Positions 9,028 through 17,437 of a stretch of DNA of 64,000 nucleotides are shown here, piece by piece (the stretch's first letter is position 1; each line of letters starts with the position of its first letter). Source of the stretch: Bacillus sp. (in: firmicutes) (GTDB taxonomy: Bacteria > Bacillota > Bacilli > Bacillales > JACDOC01); assembly GCA_017656295.1 (NCBI GenBank), contig JACDOC010000009.1, forward strand, positions 1-64,000, in the 5' to 3' direction. Both the position numbers and the translations under genes were made by a program. Under the pieces are notes generated by a model. The model searched no databases. It was not told where the DNA came from and was given only the letters and a program-made list of their open reading frames with translations.

Positions 9028-9100
9028 CATAAAAGAACGAATTAACTTCTATCATCCACGGTGAATTATCGTTTCATGGTTAGCTAACGGGTAGGAATGT
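9028..9100 (+). repeat. Cassette-boundary-like repeat R3
   Basis: CCCATAAAAGAACGAATTAA, then CTTCTATCATCCACGGTGAA and TTTCATGGTTAGCTAACGGG followed by TAGGAATGT. It aligns over its length with R2 and with the halves of R1. It contains the perfect palindrome GTTAGCTAAC. Confidence 0.65.
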
Positions 9101-9322
9101 ATGTTATTCTCCACTGACGAACCAAATGATGAGAGAAAAAAATTAATAAAGATTAAAAGTGGCTATATTTCCTATTTAATAAGTATTATTTATATATTTA
9201 TTATTACTGTCCTTTTTGATTAGGGTGTATTTAGCAACTCATTAAACGGATTTATCTTTATATTGGTTGGAACCATTTTAGTATTTCCTTTGACACTTTT
9301 TTATTTTAAAAAAACCATGTAA
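9101..9322 (+). pseudogene. Two-TM small membrane protein with an in-frame stop
   Basis: ATG 9101 opens a frame reading MLFSTDEPNDERKKLIKIKS, then a first membrane segment (ISIIYIFIITVLF). It is interrupted by TAG at 9221-9223, and continues in the same frame with a second membrane segment (FIFILVGTILVFPLTLFYF) to TAA at 9320. Same-frame continuity across the stop suggests a recent nonsense mutation. It begins right after repeat R3. Function unknown. Confidence 0.55.
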
Positions 9323-9353
9323 AAAAGTTGCTAAAGCTGCATATTTAGTCTTA

Positions 9354-9507
9354 TTAAAAAAACACCTGTAAAACAGATCCTGGTGGAACTCCACCTATTC
9401 CAGTAAATCGAAAATAAACACCATAACCTTTGTCAACGTTGCTTAATGCACGATCAAGAACTCCACCTTCAAGGCTATTGTGGCAGCAATTACTTCCTGG
9501 TACTGAT
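9354..9507 (-). pseudogene. Possible C-terminal coding remnant
   Basis: On the minus strand about 50 codons are open and protein-like (LEGGVLDRALSNVDKGYGVY followed by a Gly/Pro-rich stretch ending VLQVFF and a TAA), with an upstream stop and no start codon. I do not recognise the family. It could be chance. Confidence 0.25.
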
Positions 9508-9834
9508 TGCTAATGAGATAAAAATTTTCTTTTTCATATTTATCCTCTCCTCTGATGTCTTAACATGTTGCCATATGTTATTGAACTTCTCGCTTTTCAC
9601 AAGATATATATTCCTTCTTCATCTAACGCCAGCTTTAGTTAAAATTAGGACACCCAAAGACAACCATTAGACAATTTCAATAGCTCAATATAGAGGAAAT
9701 GCAGTTGTCTAGAAGTTTTGTATTGGAATAAATTGTTTATTGATGATTATCACATTTATTTGATAGTTTTGTTAAAAGAGCTAATGAAACGGTAACCAAT
9801 AATAGGCTCATATTGACATCTGAGGTGAGCTGCC

Positions 9835-11496
9835 ATGAATTCCATCATCAAAAAATACGAGCATATGAAGATGATTCTTGACAATATTTTAGAAATGGTA
9901 TTTTTCGTTTCAGTAAAAAAAGATGGCTCCTTTTGTTATGAAGATGTTAATAAAGCGGCTATCGATCAGCTCCGTTTCCCAAAAAACTTCATTGGAAAAA
10001 CGATTGAGGAAGTGGTGGGGGCACATAATGCCAAAAACATCATTTACCATTATCAAGAGGCGATTCGTCAAAAACAACCAGTCACTTACGAAGACCAGTT
10101 TGAAATATCTGCAAATACGTATCGGTGGTATGAATCGACGGTTTCCCCTTTATTTAACAAAAAGGGCGACTGTGAGTATATCATTGCAGTTACTCGAGAT
10201 ATTACGGATCGGAAACAAAAGGAAAACGAACTAGAGCTCATCTTTCATCATGCGGCGGATGCGGTGTGTACGTTCGATCAATATGGAAACTTTGTAAAAG
10301 TCAATCCAAGTTTCACGAAACTATTTGGTTGGACAGAAGAAGAACTTTTAAATGATTCAACGATTTCCATTTTACCTAATGGTTATGAAGAGGAATTTAA
10401 CGATGTATTACGACTGATTCAAAAAGGAGAGAGCGTTAACAATCTTGAATCGAAACGTATGACAAAGAGTGGAAAAATCATTCATACATTATCTTCTTAT
10501 TCCCCCATCATGGAAAATGGACAAATGATTGGCGGCGTTGCGGTTTATAAAGATATTTCTAAGCTAAAGGAAGTAGAAAAACAACTTCGTGAGAGTGAGC
10601 AACGATTTAAACAAATTGCTGACTATTCTACGGATTTGATCACTGTTGTCACCTCAAAAGGAATCATATTATACGCGTCACCTTCTCATGAAAAGATTCT
10701 CGGTGTGCAACCCGAATTTATAAAAAACAAATCATTTATGGCGTTTGTTCATCATGACGATATGGTCCATATTCAAAAAACATTAGAGGACATCGTTCAA
10801 ACGAAAACGACACAATCAATGGAATTTCGGCGGTATAGCAAAAATAAAGAGACGGTTTGGTTAGAAGCTTTAGGGACGCCTATCTTGAATGAGAGTGGTC
10901 AAGTCCATCAAATCGTTTTTATGTCACGAGATATAAGTGAACGAAAGAAAGAAGTAAAGAAGTTAAAACGATTGGCGTATCATGATTCACTTACGAATCT
11001 ACCCAATCGTCGGTTATTTGATAAACTACTGTCTAAAGCGATGAAAGCGACAAGGCGACATAAAAAACTGTTAGCGGTTTTCGTTTTAGACTGTGATGGC
11101 TTTAAACTAGTAAACGATACTTACGGTCATCACGCTGGCGATAAAGTTATACAGCAATTTGCACAACGCTTAAAAAGTAATCTCCGAGAAGGGGATATGG
11201 TTTCACGAATGGGAGGAGATGAATTTCAAGTACTACTTACCAATATAAAAACAAAAGAAGATGCATTAAAGGTCGCTGATCGTATGATTAAGGCAATGGA
11301 AGTACCATTTGATATTGGAAGTATTCAATTAAAACTTACAACAAGCATTGGTATTGCTTTTTATAAAGGGGAAAACAAACATAAAAACTCATTAATTAAA
11401 GAAGCGGATTCAGCCTTATATGAGGCTAAACGCAAGGGGAAAAATACGTACTGCATCTATACTCCTTATAAAAAAGAGTCACGTGGCAATGATTGA
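9835..11496 (+). CDS. Diguanylate cyclase with three PAS domains
   Basis: A 553-residue protein that should make cyclic di-GMP from two GTP. Three PAS domains in tandem (about 10-130, 135-250 and 258-380; the linkers AVTRDITDRK, VYKDISKLK and MSRDISERK are typical PAC ends) precede a GGDEF domain (about 385-545). The active site reads MGGDEF, and the upstream REGD at the standard spacing is an intact RxxD inhibitory site, so product feedback is likely. No EAL domain and no membrane segment, so it should act in the cytoplasm on an unknown PAS signal. GAGGTGAG precedes the ATG. Confidence 0.92.
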   Translation: MNSIIKKYEHMKMILDNILEMVFFVSVKKDGSFCYEDVNKAAIDQLRFPKNFIGKTIEEVVGAHNAKNIIYHYQEAIRQKQPVTYEDQFEISANTYRWYESTVSPLFNKKGDCEYIIAVTRDITDRKQKENELELIFHHAADAVCTFDQYGNFVKVNPSFTKLFGWTEEELLNDSTISILPNGYEEEFNDVLRLIQKGESVNNLESKRMTKSGKIIHTLSSYSPIMENGQMIGGVAVYKDISKLKEVEKQLRESEQRFKQIADYSTDLITVVTSKGIILYASPSHEKILGVQPEFIKNKSFMAFVHHDDMVHIQKTLEDIVQTKTTQSMEFRRYSKNKETVWLEALGTPILNESGQVHQIVFMSRDISERKKEVKKLKRLAYHDSLTNLPNRRLFDKLLSKAMKATRRHKKLLAVFVLDCDGFKLVNDTYGHHAGDKVIQQFAQRLKSNLREGDMVSRMGGDEFQVLLTNIKTKEDALKVADRMIKAMEVPFDIGSIQLKLTTSIGIAFYKGENKHKNSLIKEADSALYEAKRKGKNTYCIYTPYKKESRGND

Positions 11497-11559
11497 GGAA
11501 TAATGAAACAATACAAAAAGAAAAAATCGAACTTAGTAGACTAATCGTTTAATTTATAG

Positions 11560-11588
11560 CCATGCCTACATCGGTCATGGTTTTTTTA
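11560..11588 (+). terminator. Terminator after the diguanylate cyclase gene
   Basis: CCATGCC pairs imperfectly with GGTCATGG, followed by seven T. Confidence 0.6.
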
Positions 11589-11717
11589 TAGGGAAATAAT
11601 TAGAAATTCCGCTCGTTTGTATATAAGTGATTTATAGATACAAAAAATTGAGAATCTATAAATTATTTTCAGAATAAATTAAGAATGATGAAATCGTTTA
11701 ATGAAGGAGGTCTGTGC

Positions 11718-12095
11718 ATGGGAATATTAGACGGGTTAATGGGCAATGTTTCCGAAGCGAATATTGAAGAGGTTAAAAAGGAATTGGAAAAGATTGTAAC
11801 TGAAGAGGAACGTGTGGAAAAAGCGTATAAGTTGATCCGTGATTTAATTGTTTTTACAAATAAGCGATTGATATTAATTGACAAGCAGGGCGTAACTGGT
11901 AAAAAGGTAGAATATCATTCCATTCCTTATAAAAGTATTACTCATTTCAGTGTGGAGACAGCAGGAACTTTTGATTTAGATGCAGAGTTAAAAATTTGGA
12001 TTTCCAGTAACTCAGAACCGATTACGAAGCAATTTAAAAAAGATAAAAGTATTTATGATGTTCAAAAAGCATTGGCAACGTATGTAGCGAAATAA
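11718..12095 (+). CDS. Bacterial PH-domain protein (bPH_1, YvbH-like)
   Basis: A 125-residue single-domain protein. The pattern DLIVFTNKRLILIDKQGVTG followed by YHSIPYKSITHFSVETAGTF matches the bacterial pleckstrin-homology-like fold (PF08000). These form ring-shaped oligomers in structures known to me; the function is unclear. ATG 11718 has a perfect AAGGAGG (11703-11709). Monocistronic, convergent with dps. Confidence 0.8.
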   Translation: MGILDGLMGNVSEANIEEVKKELEKIVTEEERVEKAYKLIRDLIVFTNKRLILIDKQGVTGKKVEYHSIPYKSITHFSVETAGTFDLDAELKIWISSNSEPITKQFKKDKSIYDVQKALATYVAK

Positions 12096-12115
12096 AATTC
12101 GTATTCGTGGTAAAC

Positions 12116-12148
12116 AAAAAGAAGAAAGGGGTTGTCCTTTCTTCTTTT
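12116..12148. terminator. Bidirectional terminator
   Basis: AAAAGAAGAAAGG pairs with CCTTTCTTCTTTT, serving the PH-domain gene (+) and the dps gene (-). Confidence 0.8.
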
Positions 12149-12155
12149 ACGGTAA

Positions 12156-12599
12156 TTATTGACCGAGAAACGATTTAAGCATCCAGTTGTGTTTTTCAAG
12201 GCTTTTGTGTATACCTAGAAGCATATCTCCCGTTGCTTCGTCATTTGTTTCCTCTGCTAACTCTAATCCTTTTGCTAAGTCTTCTAACATCGATAAGAAG
12301 TCTTGATACAATTGTTGTACCATTTGTTCATCCGTTTCGTTGCCTTTTGCTTCTTGGATGGAAGACAATTCTAAGCATTCTTTCATGGTGGCAACTGGTT
12401 TTCCATTGAGGGCGAGTAGGCGTTCAGCTAGTTCATCAATATAGAGAGCGGCTTCGTTATATAGTTCCTCAAACTTGGCATGTAACACAAAAAATTGTTG
12501 TCCCTTAACGTACCAATGGTAATTATGCAACTTGACGTATAGGACTATCCAATCCGCAATTTGTTTATTGACAATGTCCATCAGTTGTTCTTTTGCCAT
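12156..12599 (-). CDS. Dps family ferritin-like DNA-protection protein
   Basis: A 147-residue four-helix protein. LHNYHWYVKGQQFFVLHAKF and EELYNEAALYIDELAERLLA carry the intersubunit ferroxidase residues of Dps (His, His, Asp, Glu). It should form a 12-mer that oxidises Fe(II) with peroxide and stores it. The start at 12599 is preceded by GGAGGAG; an upstream in-frame extension to 12653 lacks a binding site. A PerR-box-like sequence lies upstream, in keeping with mrgA control in B. subtilis. Confidence 0.9.
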   Translation of the reverse strand: MAKEQLMDIVNKQIADWIVLYVKLHNYHWYVKGQQFFVLHAKFEELYNEAALYIDELAERLLALNGKPVATMKECLELSSIQEAKGNETDEQMVQQLYQDFLSMLEDLAKGLELAEETNDEATGDMLLGIHKSLEKHNWMLKSFLGQ

Positions 12600-12676
12600 G
12601 TGGTATCTCCTCCTTTTTTCACTATTAAAGTCCCCTATGTCCTTCTTTTTCAAACAAAAGAGATTATAGAATAACT

Positions 12677-12691
12677 TGGTAATAATTATTT
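12677..12691 (-). promoter_or_regulatory. Possible PerR box upstream of dps
   Basis: The minus strand carries ATAATTATTAC, 10 of 11 core matches to the PerR box core ATAATNATTAT; the outer bases match poorly. It lies about 80 nt before the start. Confidence 0.35.
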
Positions 12692-12785
12692 CTTTGCTAT
12701 TAAAAGAGGAAATTCATCATGATTGATTCATTAAAGTCATAACCATATGATAAGAAGGCTCATTTATATGGGAGGAGTGAAGTTT

Positions 12786-13256
12786 GTGTATCCTTACTAT
12801 GTTTACCGGGTGAACGGTTGGACTAATATACTGCATCTTCTTCAGCAAAGTTTATATGCGGAAAGTATGGTTTGTTCGATGAGTTCGCAACTTTATCATA
12901 TTCCAGAAACGAAAGACTTGCAGGGAAATAATGAAATGCATACACACTTGGTTCCTGCTTCCTACCATCGAGTAACAACGGTCGGCTCAGCTCAACGGTT
13001 AGTTAATGGTGAACAGCAACAATCCATTGTGAAGACACTGATTGCCTGTATCCGTAATGCGGAGAAACAAGATCAACACGTTCGAGAAGGACTTAAAGTG
13101 ATGGAAGAACATGCCAACTCGGATATAAAGCCATTTATTCAAGCCATCCAATGGTGGCAACAGCAAGCGGAAGCTTCATTACAGCAAGCCAAGCAATTGG
13201 TAGAGGCGATGGGACTATCCCTATCAACCGAAGAAGAAGCAACGAATTCTTACTAA
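12786..13256 (+). CDS. Uncharacterised protein with Tyr-rich N-terminus
   Basis: A 156-residue protein I do not recognise. GTG 12786 is preceded by GGGAGGAG (12770-12777) at 8 nt. The N-terminus is tyrosine-rich (YPYYVYRVNG). The rest is Gln-rich and helical (QQQSIVKTLIACIRNAEKQD; WWQQQAEASLQQAKQLVEAM), like a four-helix ferritin-like or spore-coat-like fold, but no metal-ligand pattern is clear. It is divergent from dps; sharing a regulatory region might mean a stress link (inference). Confidence 0.55.
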   Translation: MYPYYVYRVNGWTNILHLLQQSLYAESMVCSMSSQLYHIPETKDLQGNNEMHTHLVPASYHRVTTVGSAQRLVNGEQQQSIVKTLIACIRNAEKQDQHVREGLKVMEEHANSDIKPFIQAIQWWQQQAEASLQQAKQLVEAMGLSLSTEEEATNSY

Positions 13257-13273
13257 CTGTCAAAGATGATTTT

Positions 13274-13467
13274 ATATAAAGGTTATGTTATACTTCATTG
13301 TTGATTTTTAGCAAGTTGTTCACACGGCGGCGACTCCAGCGGGAACAAGAAGCCGCAAGACCGTTACTTGAGTGTAGCGAGGGAAGCGGCTAGCGGTTTG
13401 CCCGCGGAAAGCGTCCGCCTGCAGCGAAATATAAATATAAACAGTATCGTTTAAAAGATCCTATATA
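13274..13467 (+). repeat. Dispersed GC-cored element, copy 1
   Basis: First of six copies. It starts TATATAAAGGTTATGTTA and ends GATCCTATATA, an imperfect terminal inverted repeat. The core runs GGCGGCGACTCCAGCGGGAA, AAGAAGCCGCAAGACC, AGCGAGGGAAGCGGC, GCCCGCGGAAAGCGTCCGCC, and its outer ends are mutually complementary, so the RNA or single strand could fold back on itself. It begins 18 nt after a stop codon. The surrounding 13257-13670 holds no gene. Confidence 0.85.
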
Positions 13468-13473
13468 AAATGA

Positions 13474-13507
13474 AAAGGTCATTTCCTATGGGGAATGATC
13501 TTTTTTC
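13474..13507 (+). terminator. Hairpin with T run after repeat copy 1
   Basis: GGTCATTTCC and GGGAATGATC form a stem, followed by TTTTTT. Confidence 0.65.
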
Positions 13508-13670
13508 TTTTTAGGGGTTCTATTTAACAATAGTCACAAATGTTTCCTCTTGTCTCCAAAACAAATTGATGGTAGCATTATTTTTACATAATATTTTGTA
13601 AAGGTCAGACGTTTTTGTGAAGCTAATATTTACGCTGTCACAAATTCTTAAAAAAAATTAAAAAAAGCTG

Positions 13671-13699
13671 TTGCAATTTTTAAGTGATGTTAATATAAT
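13671..13699 (+). promoter_or_regulatory. Sigma-A promoter of tRNA-Gly(TCC)
   Basis: TTGCAA (13671-13676), 17 nt, then a consensus TATAAT (13694-13699), 42 nt before the tRNA. Confidence 0.85.
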
Positions 13700-13741
13700 A
13701 AAAAATGTCTTCGACAGAAAGAGATAACATTCGACAAATGT

Positions 13742-13815
13742 GCGGGTGTAGTTTAGTGGTAAAACCTCAGCCTTCCAAGCTGATGTCGTGGGTTCGATTC
13801 CCATCACCCGCTCCA
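13742..13815 (+). tRNA. tRNA-Gly (anticodon TCC)
   Basis: Acceptor GCGGGTG (13742-13748) pairs with CACCCGC (13805-13811), the anticodon loop CTTCCAA gives TCC, and CCA is encoded at 13813-13815. Single-gene unit with its own promoter and terminator. Confidence 0.97.
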
Positions 13816-13830
13816 TACATATTCGTATTC

Positions 13831-13874
13831 AACGCAGTGTTTCGTTTCGAAATGAACGAAGCATTGCGTTTTTT
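13831..13874 (+). terminator. tRNA-Gly(TCC) terminator
   Basis: AACGCAGTG-TTCG and ACGAAGCATTGCGTT form a long stem, followed by TTTTTT. Confidence 0.75.
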
Positions 13875-13908
13875 GATTATATACGGATAAAATGAAGAAA
13901 GCCATTGG

Positions 13909-14577
13909 TTATTTCCCAATGACTTCAAACGTACCTGTTCCTCCATGAATTTGGAGAAACATGTCCATTAATGATTTTGTGAGTTTTTCACTCTCTTCTT
14001 TAGATAAAGAAGGGCGAAGATAGATAATTTGTAAAGCAGATGTGGTGGTTTCGGTCACCGGTGTTCGATCGGAATCGACAAACGGACTGCCAAATGGCCC
14101 GAGGGCATCACATGAAACGAGTAAGCCGTCGAGCGAGTTGCTTCTACCGTTTAATCCTATGTATTCTTCACCGTCTTTACCAATTCGTAAGATGACGTCA
14201 CCTTTAATATGGTCTTTATCATAGATACCGATTGGTGTTTCATATTTTAACGAAAAGAAATTGTTAACATCGATAGTTGAGTTGACGCTCGTTAAATAAT
14301 TTTGTTTTTTAATGCGACGGTATAAAGCTTCTGCCGAATGACGATAACGGTTCGGGTCTTTTCCAAACGTTTTAAATAGTTGACGCCATTCTTGTATGCC
14401 TGGGAACGCCGTTACTGGTTTTTCTTCTAAATCAAAAAAGATGGATTCCTGGAAAAGCTGCAAACGCCCACGCAGCATTTGCGGGGACTTTCCAACTTGA
14501 ATGCCCTCGTAATGAATGACACCAATTTTAAAGGTAGGAACGAGTTCAGTAATAGCAGAATCAACTGTTACGTTCAT
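13909..14577 (-). CDS. B3/B4 domain protein
   Basis: A 222-residue protein of the B3/B4 tRNA-binding-domain family, the fold also found inside the phenylalanyl-tRNA synthetase beta subunit. Typical signatures are RYRHSAEALYRRIKK, VNNFFSLKYETPIGIYD and an ending with DRTPVTETTTSALQIIYL. The role of stand-alone versions is not settled; tRNA or amino-acid related editing is a guess. ATG 14577 has AGGGGTG 6 nt upstream; the GTG at 14586 overlaps that site. Divergent from queG. Confidence 0.75.
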   Translation of the reverse strand: MNVTVDSAITELVPTFKIGVIHYEGIQVGKSPQMLRGRLQLFQESIFFDLEEKPVTAFPGIQEWRQLFKTFGKDPNRYRHSAEALYRRIKKQNYLTSVNSTIDVNNFFSLKYETPIGIYDKDHIKGDVILRIGKDGEEYIGLNGRSNSLDGLLVSCDALGPFGSPFVDSDRTPVTETTTSALQIIYLRPSLSKEESEKLTKSLMDMFLQIHGGTGTFEVIGK

Positions 14578-14659
14578 TTCATTCACCCCTATCCAGTGTA
14601 ATGTACTGTTAGTTTATCATACCGAATGATGGTATTAGAAATAGAAAGGAGGGATATTG

Positions 14660-15796
14660 ATGGATTGGCAACAATTAAAAGAAGAAATTATTGCTTATAG
14701 CCGGACGATTGGCATTGATAAAATCGGTTTTGCTGCTCCAGATCCGTTTACCGAAATGAAAAATCGCTTGATTCGGCAACAAGAGTTAGGATATCAGTCA
14801 GGATTTGAAGAAAAAGATATCGAAAAACGGGTCGATCCATCCCTCATTTTTGAAGAGCCGCGTTCGATTATTTCAATTGCGTTAGCGTATCCGTCCAAAA
14901 TGAAAAACGCTCCCCGAAGCAAGCGAGGGGACCGACGTGGGATTTTTTGCCGTGCATCTTGGGGAACCGATTATCATGTCGTACTAAAAGATCGGTTAGA
15001 TAAACTGGAACAATTTATTAAAGAAAAAGTACCAGATGCTGTATGCCGTTCGATGGTGGATACCGGTGAGTTAGTCGACCGAGCCGTCGCAGAACGAGCG
15101 GGTATTGGCTGGAGCGGGAAAAATTGTTCCATTATTACGCCGGAGTTTGGTTCTTACGTTTATTTAGGAGAAATGATTACCAATTTGCCGCTTGAGCCGG
15201 ATGAGCCGATGGAGGAACAATGCGGAGAATGCACCAAATGTTTAGACGTCTGTCCAACAGGAGCGTTAGTGGGACCTGGACAATTAAATGCGCAGCGGTG
15301 CATCGCCTTTTTAACCCAAACAAAAGGGTTTTTGCCAGACGAATTCCGTGACAAAATCGGGAATCGTTTGTACGGATGTGATACGTGTCAAACGGTGTGT
15401 CCGAAAAATAAAGGAAAGGATTTTCATCTCCATGAAGAGATGGAACCGGATCCTGAAATTGCTAAGCCAAGGCTGCTGCCGCTTCTTTCGATTTCTAATC
15501 GCGAATTTAAAGAAAAGTTCGGCCACATTTCTGGGGCATGGCGCGGAAAGAAGCCGATTCAACGGAATGCCATTTTAGCGCTAGCTCATTATAAAGAGGA
15601 AGCGGCCGTTGGGGAACTGATTAACGTCATGCGATCCGATGTACGTCCGGTGATTCGGGGGACGGCAGCTTGGGCGTTAGGGAAAATCGGTGGTAACGAA
15701 GCGTACGAAGCGTTACTAGAAGCAAAAGAGCGGGAGAAAGATCCGGATGTGTTAGCTGAAATTGAAAAAGGATTAGCTTTTTTTGAAGCGGAGTGA
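14660..15796 (+). CDS. queG: Epoxyqueuosine reductase QueG
   Basis: A 378-residue cytoplasmic enzyme that performs the last step of queuosine synthesis on tRNA, reducing epoxyqueuosine to queuosine with cobalamin and Fe-S clusters. Residues about 185-250 hold two 4Fe-4S sites (CGECTKCLDVCPTGA and CDTCQTVCPKNK); the N-terminal domain has VDTGELVDRAVAERAGIGW. The C-terminus (about 290-375) has HEAT-like repeats (QRNAILALAHY; IRGTAAWALGKIGG), as in family members. ATG 14660 follows AAAGGAGGG. First of a block queG-yhbB-trmL conserved in B. subtilis. Confidence 0.95.
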   Translation: MDWQQLKEEIIAYSRTIGIDKIGFAAPDPFTEMKNRLIRQQELGYQSGFEEKDIEKRVDPSLIFEEPRSIISIALAYPSKMKNAPRSKRGDRRGIFCRASWGTDYHVVLKDRLDKLEQFIKEKVPDAVCRSMVDTGELVDRAVAERAGIGWSGKNCSIITPEFGSYVYLGEMITNLPLEPDEPMEEQCGECTKCLDVCPTGALVGPGQLNAQRCIAFLTQTKGFLPDEFRDKIGNRLYGCDTCQTVCPKNKGKDFHLHEEMEPDPEIAKPRLLPLLSISNREFKEKFGHISGAWRGKKPIQRNAILALAHYKEEAAVGELINVMRSDVRPVIRGTAAWALGKIGGNEAYEALLEAKEREKDPDVLAEIEKGLAFFEAE

Positions 15797-15815
15797 CCTT
15801 CACTCCGTTTTTTTA
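15788..15815 (+). terminator. queG terminator
   Basis: GCGGAGTGA/TCACTCCG hairpin overlapping the queG stop codon, then TTTTTTT. Confidence 0.85.
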
Positions 15816-15819
15816 TAGT

Positions 15820-15900
15820 GCAAGCCAAAAAGCTGAAACTGCAAAACAGATGCCTGAAACTGCAAAACAAATGTCTAAAATTGTAAAATAGAAGGACAAG
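15820..15900 (+). repeat. Array of 21-bp repeats (array 2)
   Basis: Three full units and a partial one, each starting G(C/T)AA: 15820, 15841, 15862 and 15883, exactly 21 nt apart (GCAAAACAGATGCCTGAAAC and GCAAAACAAATGTCTAAAAT are two of them). It follows the queG terminator directly. Confidence 0.75.
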
Positions 15901-16001
15901 CGTGCAATCAAGAATAATTATGACTGATCCAAATTCAATACTTTTAAAAAGGATTGAACCTGCTTCTCCGTTCATAGGATGGAAAGAGGAGGGTGGGGTG
16001 T

Positions 16002-16865
16002 ATGAAAGAGCAACTGCAAAAATATTTACAATGTCGGCTCGACCAATGTGTATTAAATGACCGGGATGTTGTTTGTCCGAAAATAGAGCGCAAAAAAGAA
16101 CTAGCTTCAAAACGAAATGCTGAAATTGTGAAGGTGATCGGAAAAGGGTGGATCAAAAAAACTGTAGAACACGGGGACCATACGGAAGTGTTATATCAAA
16201 CGCAGCTGACGTATTTAGTAAAACAACTTGATTTGTTTTATATAGAGGAAGAAATCGAGTCAAGAATCGCAACCTTTGCAGAAAAAAAATTAGTGGATGA
16301 CCGAGAAGTAGACGTGGTGTATGAAGAGAACCATGATGCGATTGATGTTTTTTCAGACGAACGGGTATCCTATCCTTATACCTATGATCGGCAAAAAGCG
16401 GTTCAATATGCCGAACGTTGGTGGGATTCGTACAATCCGGCCTATAAACAGTTTGAAGTGGACTGCACCAATTATATATCCCAGTGTTTGCATGCTGGGG
16501 GAGCACCGATGCGAGGATATCCGAATCGTGGGCGTGGCTGGTGGATGATGCATAACAATTGGAGCTATAGTTGGAGTGTCGCTAATTCCTTAAGGCTGTA
16601 TTTGACCCACTCGACGGTCGGTTTAAAAGCAAAAGAAGTATATAGTCCGGATGAGTTATTACTAGGAGATGTCATCTGTTACGACTTTCAAGGGGACGGC
16701 CGGTATGATCATAACACGATTGTGACTGGAAAAGATGCATACGGTATGCCGCTCGTTAATGCGCATACCACGAACAGTCGGTTACGGTATTGGTCGTATG
16801 AAGATTCCAGCGCCTATACCCCAAATATTCAGTACAAATTCTTTTCAATCGTTGATCATCCGTGA
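16002..16865 (+). CDS. yhbB: Amidase-domain protein (YhbB-like)
   Basis: A 287-residue protein. The C-terminal part (about 125-285) matches the Amidase_6 family: [20 protein letters not shown], then [17 protein letters not shown] with the likely catalytic Cys, and [20 protein letters not shown] with the likely His. The N-terminal 120 residues are charged and helical, with no signal peptide. Family members are presumed cell-wall amidases. ATG 16002 is chosen over GTG 15993, which sits in the GAGGAGGGTGGGG purine run. Same neighbours (queG, trmL) as in B. subtilis. Confidence 0.8.
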   Translation: MKEQLQKYLQCRLDQCVLNDRDVVCPKIERKKELASKRNAEIVKVIGKGWIKKTVEHGDHTEVLYQTQLTYLVKQLDLFYIEEEIESRIATFAEKKLVDDREVDVVYEENHDAIDVFSDERVSYPYTYDRQKAVQYAERWWDSYNPAYKQFEVDCTNYISQCLHAGGAPMRGYPNRGRGWWMMHNNWSYSWSVANSLRLYLTHSTVGLKAKEVYSPDELLLGDVICYDFQGDGRYDHNTIVTGKDAYGMPLVNAHTTNSRLRYWSYEDSSAYTPNIQYKFFSIVDHP

Positions 16866-16932
16866 AAAGCTTGTCCTCCTTCAAAAGAGTGGTATAATGG
16901 CAAATAGAGTTTTTTAGATGAGGTGAACAGTT

Positions 16933-17406
16933 GTGCCATTACATGTAGTTTTATACCAACCAGAAATACCTGCCAACACTGGGAACATTGCCCGGACGTG
17001 TGCTGCTACTGATACAACTTTACATTTAATTCGTCCATTAGGTTTTTCAACGGATGATAAAATGCTTCGTCGTGCGGGATTAGACTATTGGAAGTACGTT
17101 AATGTCGTCTACTACGATTCGTTAGACGAATTTTTTGAAAAAAATGCCGGTGGCGATTTTTATTTCTTAACGAAATTTGGTGAGCGCGATCATACATCTT
17201 ATGATTACAGCGATTCTAAAAAAGATATTTACTTTATTTTTGGCCGAGAAACGACAGGACTTCCGAAAGACGTACTAGCTTCGAATAAAGAACGATGCCT
17301 GCGCATTCCAATGAACGATAACGTACGTTCGTTGAACTTATCGAATACGGCTGCGATTCTTGTATACGAAGCGTTGCGTCAGCAAGGGTTTCCGAATGTA
17401 AAGTAA
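16933..17406 (+). CDS. trmL: tRNA (cytidine/uridine-34-2'-O)-methyltransferase TrmL
   Basis: A 157-residue SPOUT-class methyltransferase that methylates the wobble ribose of tRNA-Leu isoacceptors (the window also encodes tRNA-Leu CAA, one usual target). Signatures: LYQPEIPANTGNIARTCAAT (1-26), FIFGRETTGLP (about 101-111) and IPMNDNVRSLNLSNTAAILV (about 124-143), the knotted AdoMet site. GTG start with GAGGTGAAC upstream. Ortholog of B. subtilis cspR. Confidence 0.95.
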   Translation: MPLHVVLYQPEIPANTGNIARTCAATDTTLHLIRPLGFSTDDKMLRRAGLDYWKYVNVVYYDSLDEFFEKNAGGDFYFLTKFGERDHTSYDYSDSKKDIYFIFGRETTGLPKDVLASNKERCLRIPMNDNVRSLNLSNTAAILVYEALRQQGFPNVK

Positions 17407-17407
17407 T

Positions 17408-17437
17408 GACCGCTTCTTTAGTAGGCGGTCTTTTTTT
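17408..17437 (+). terminator. trmL terminator
   Basis: GACCGC and GCGGTC stem followed by TTTTTTT. Confidence 0.85.

Noticed and set aside
9028-9100. Boundary repeats R1-R3 as integron attC sites.
   Set aside because: GTTAGCTAAC resembles the attC core but does not fit GTTRRRY exactly, and no integron integrase is in the window, so I describe them only as cassette-like.
9446-9670. 74-codon plus-strand frame in the 9.3-9.8 kb gap.
   Set aside because: Low-complexity hydrophobic composition without ribosome binding site or family resemblance; the gap shows no supported gene.
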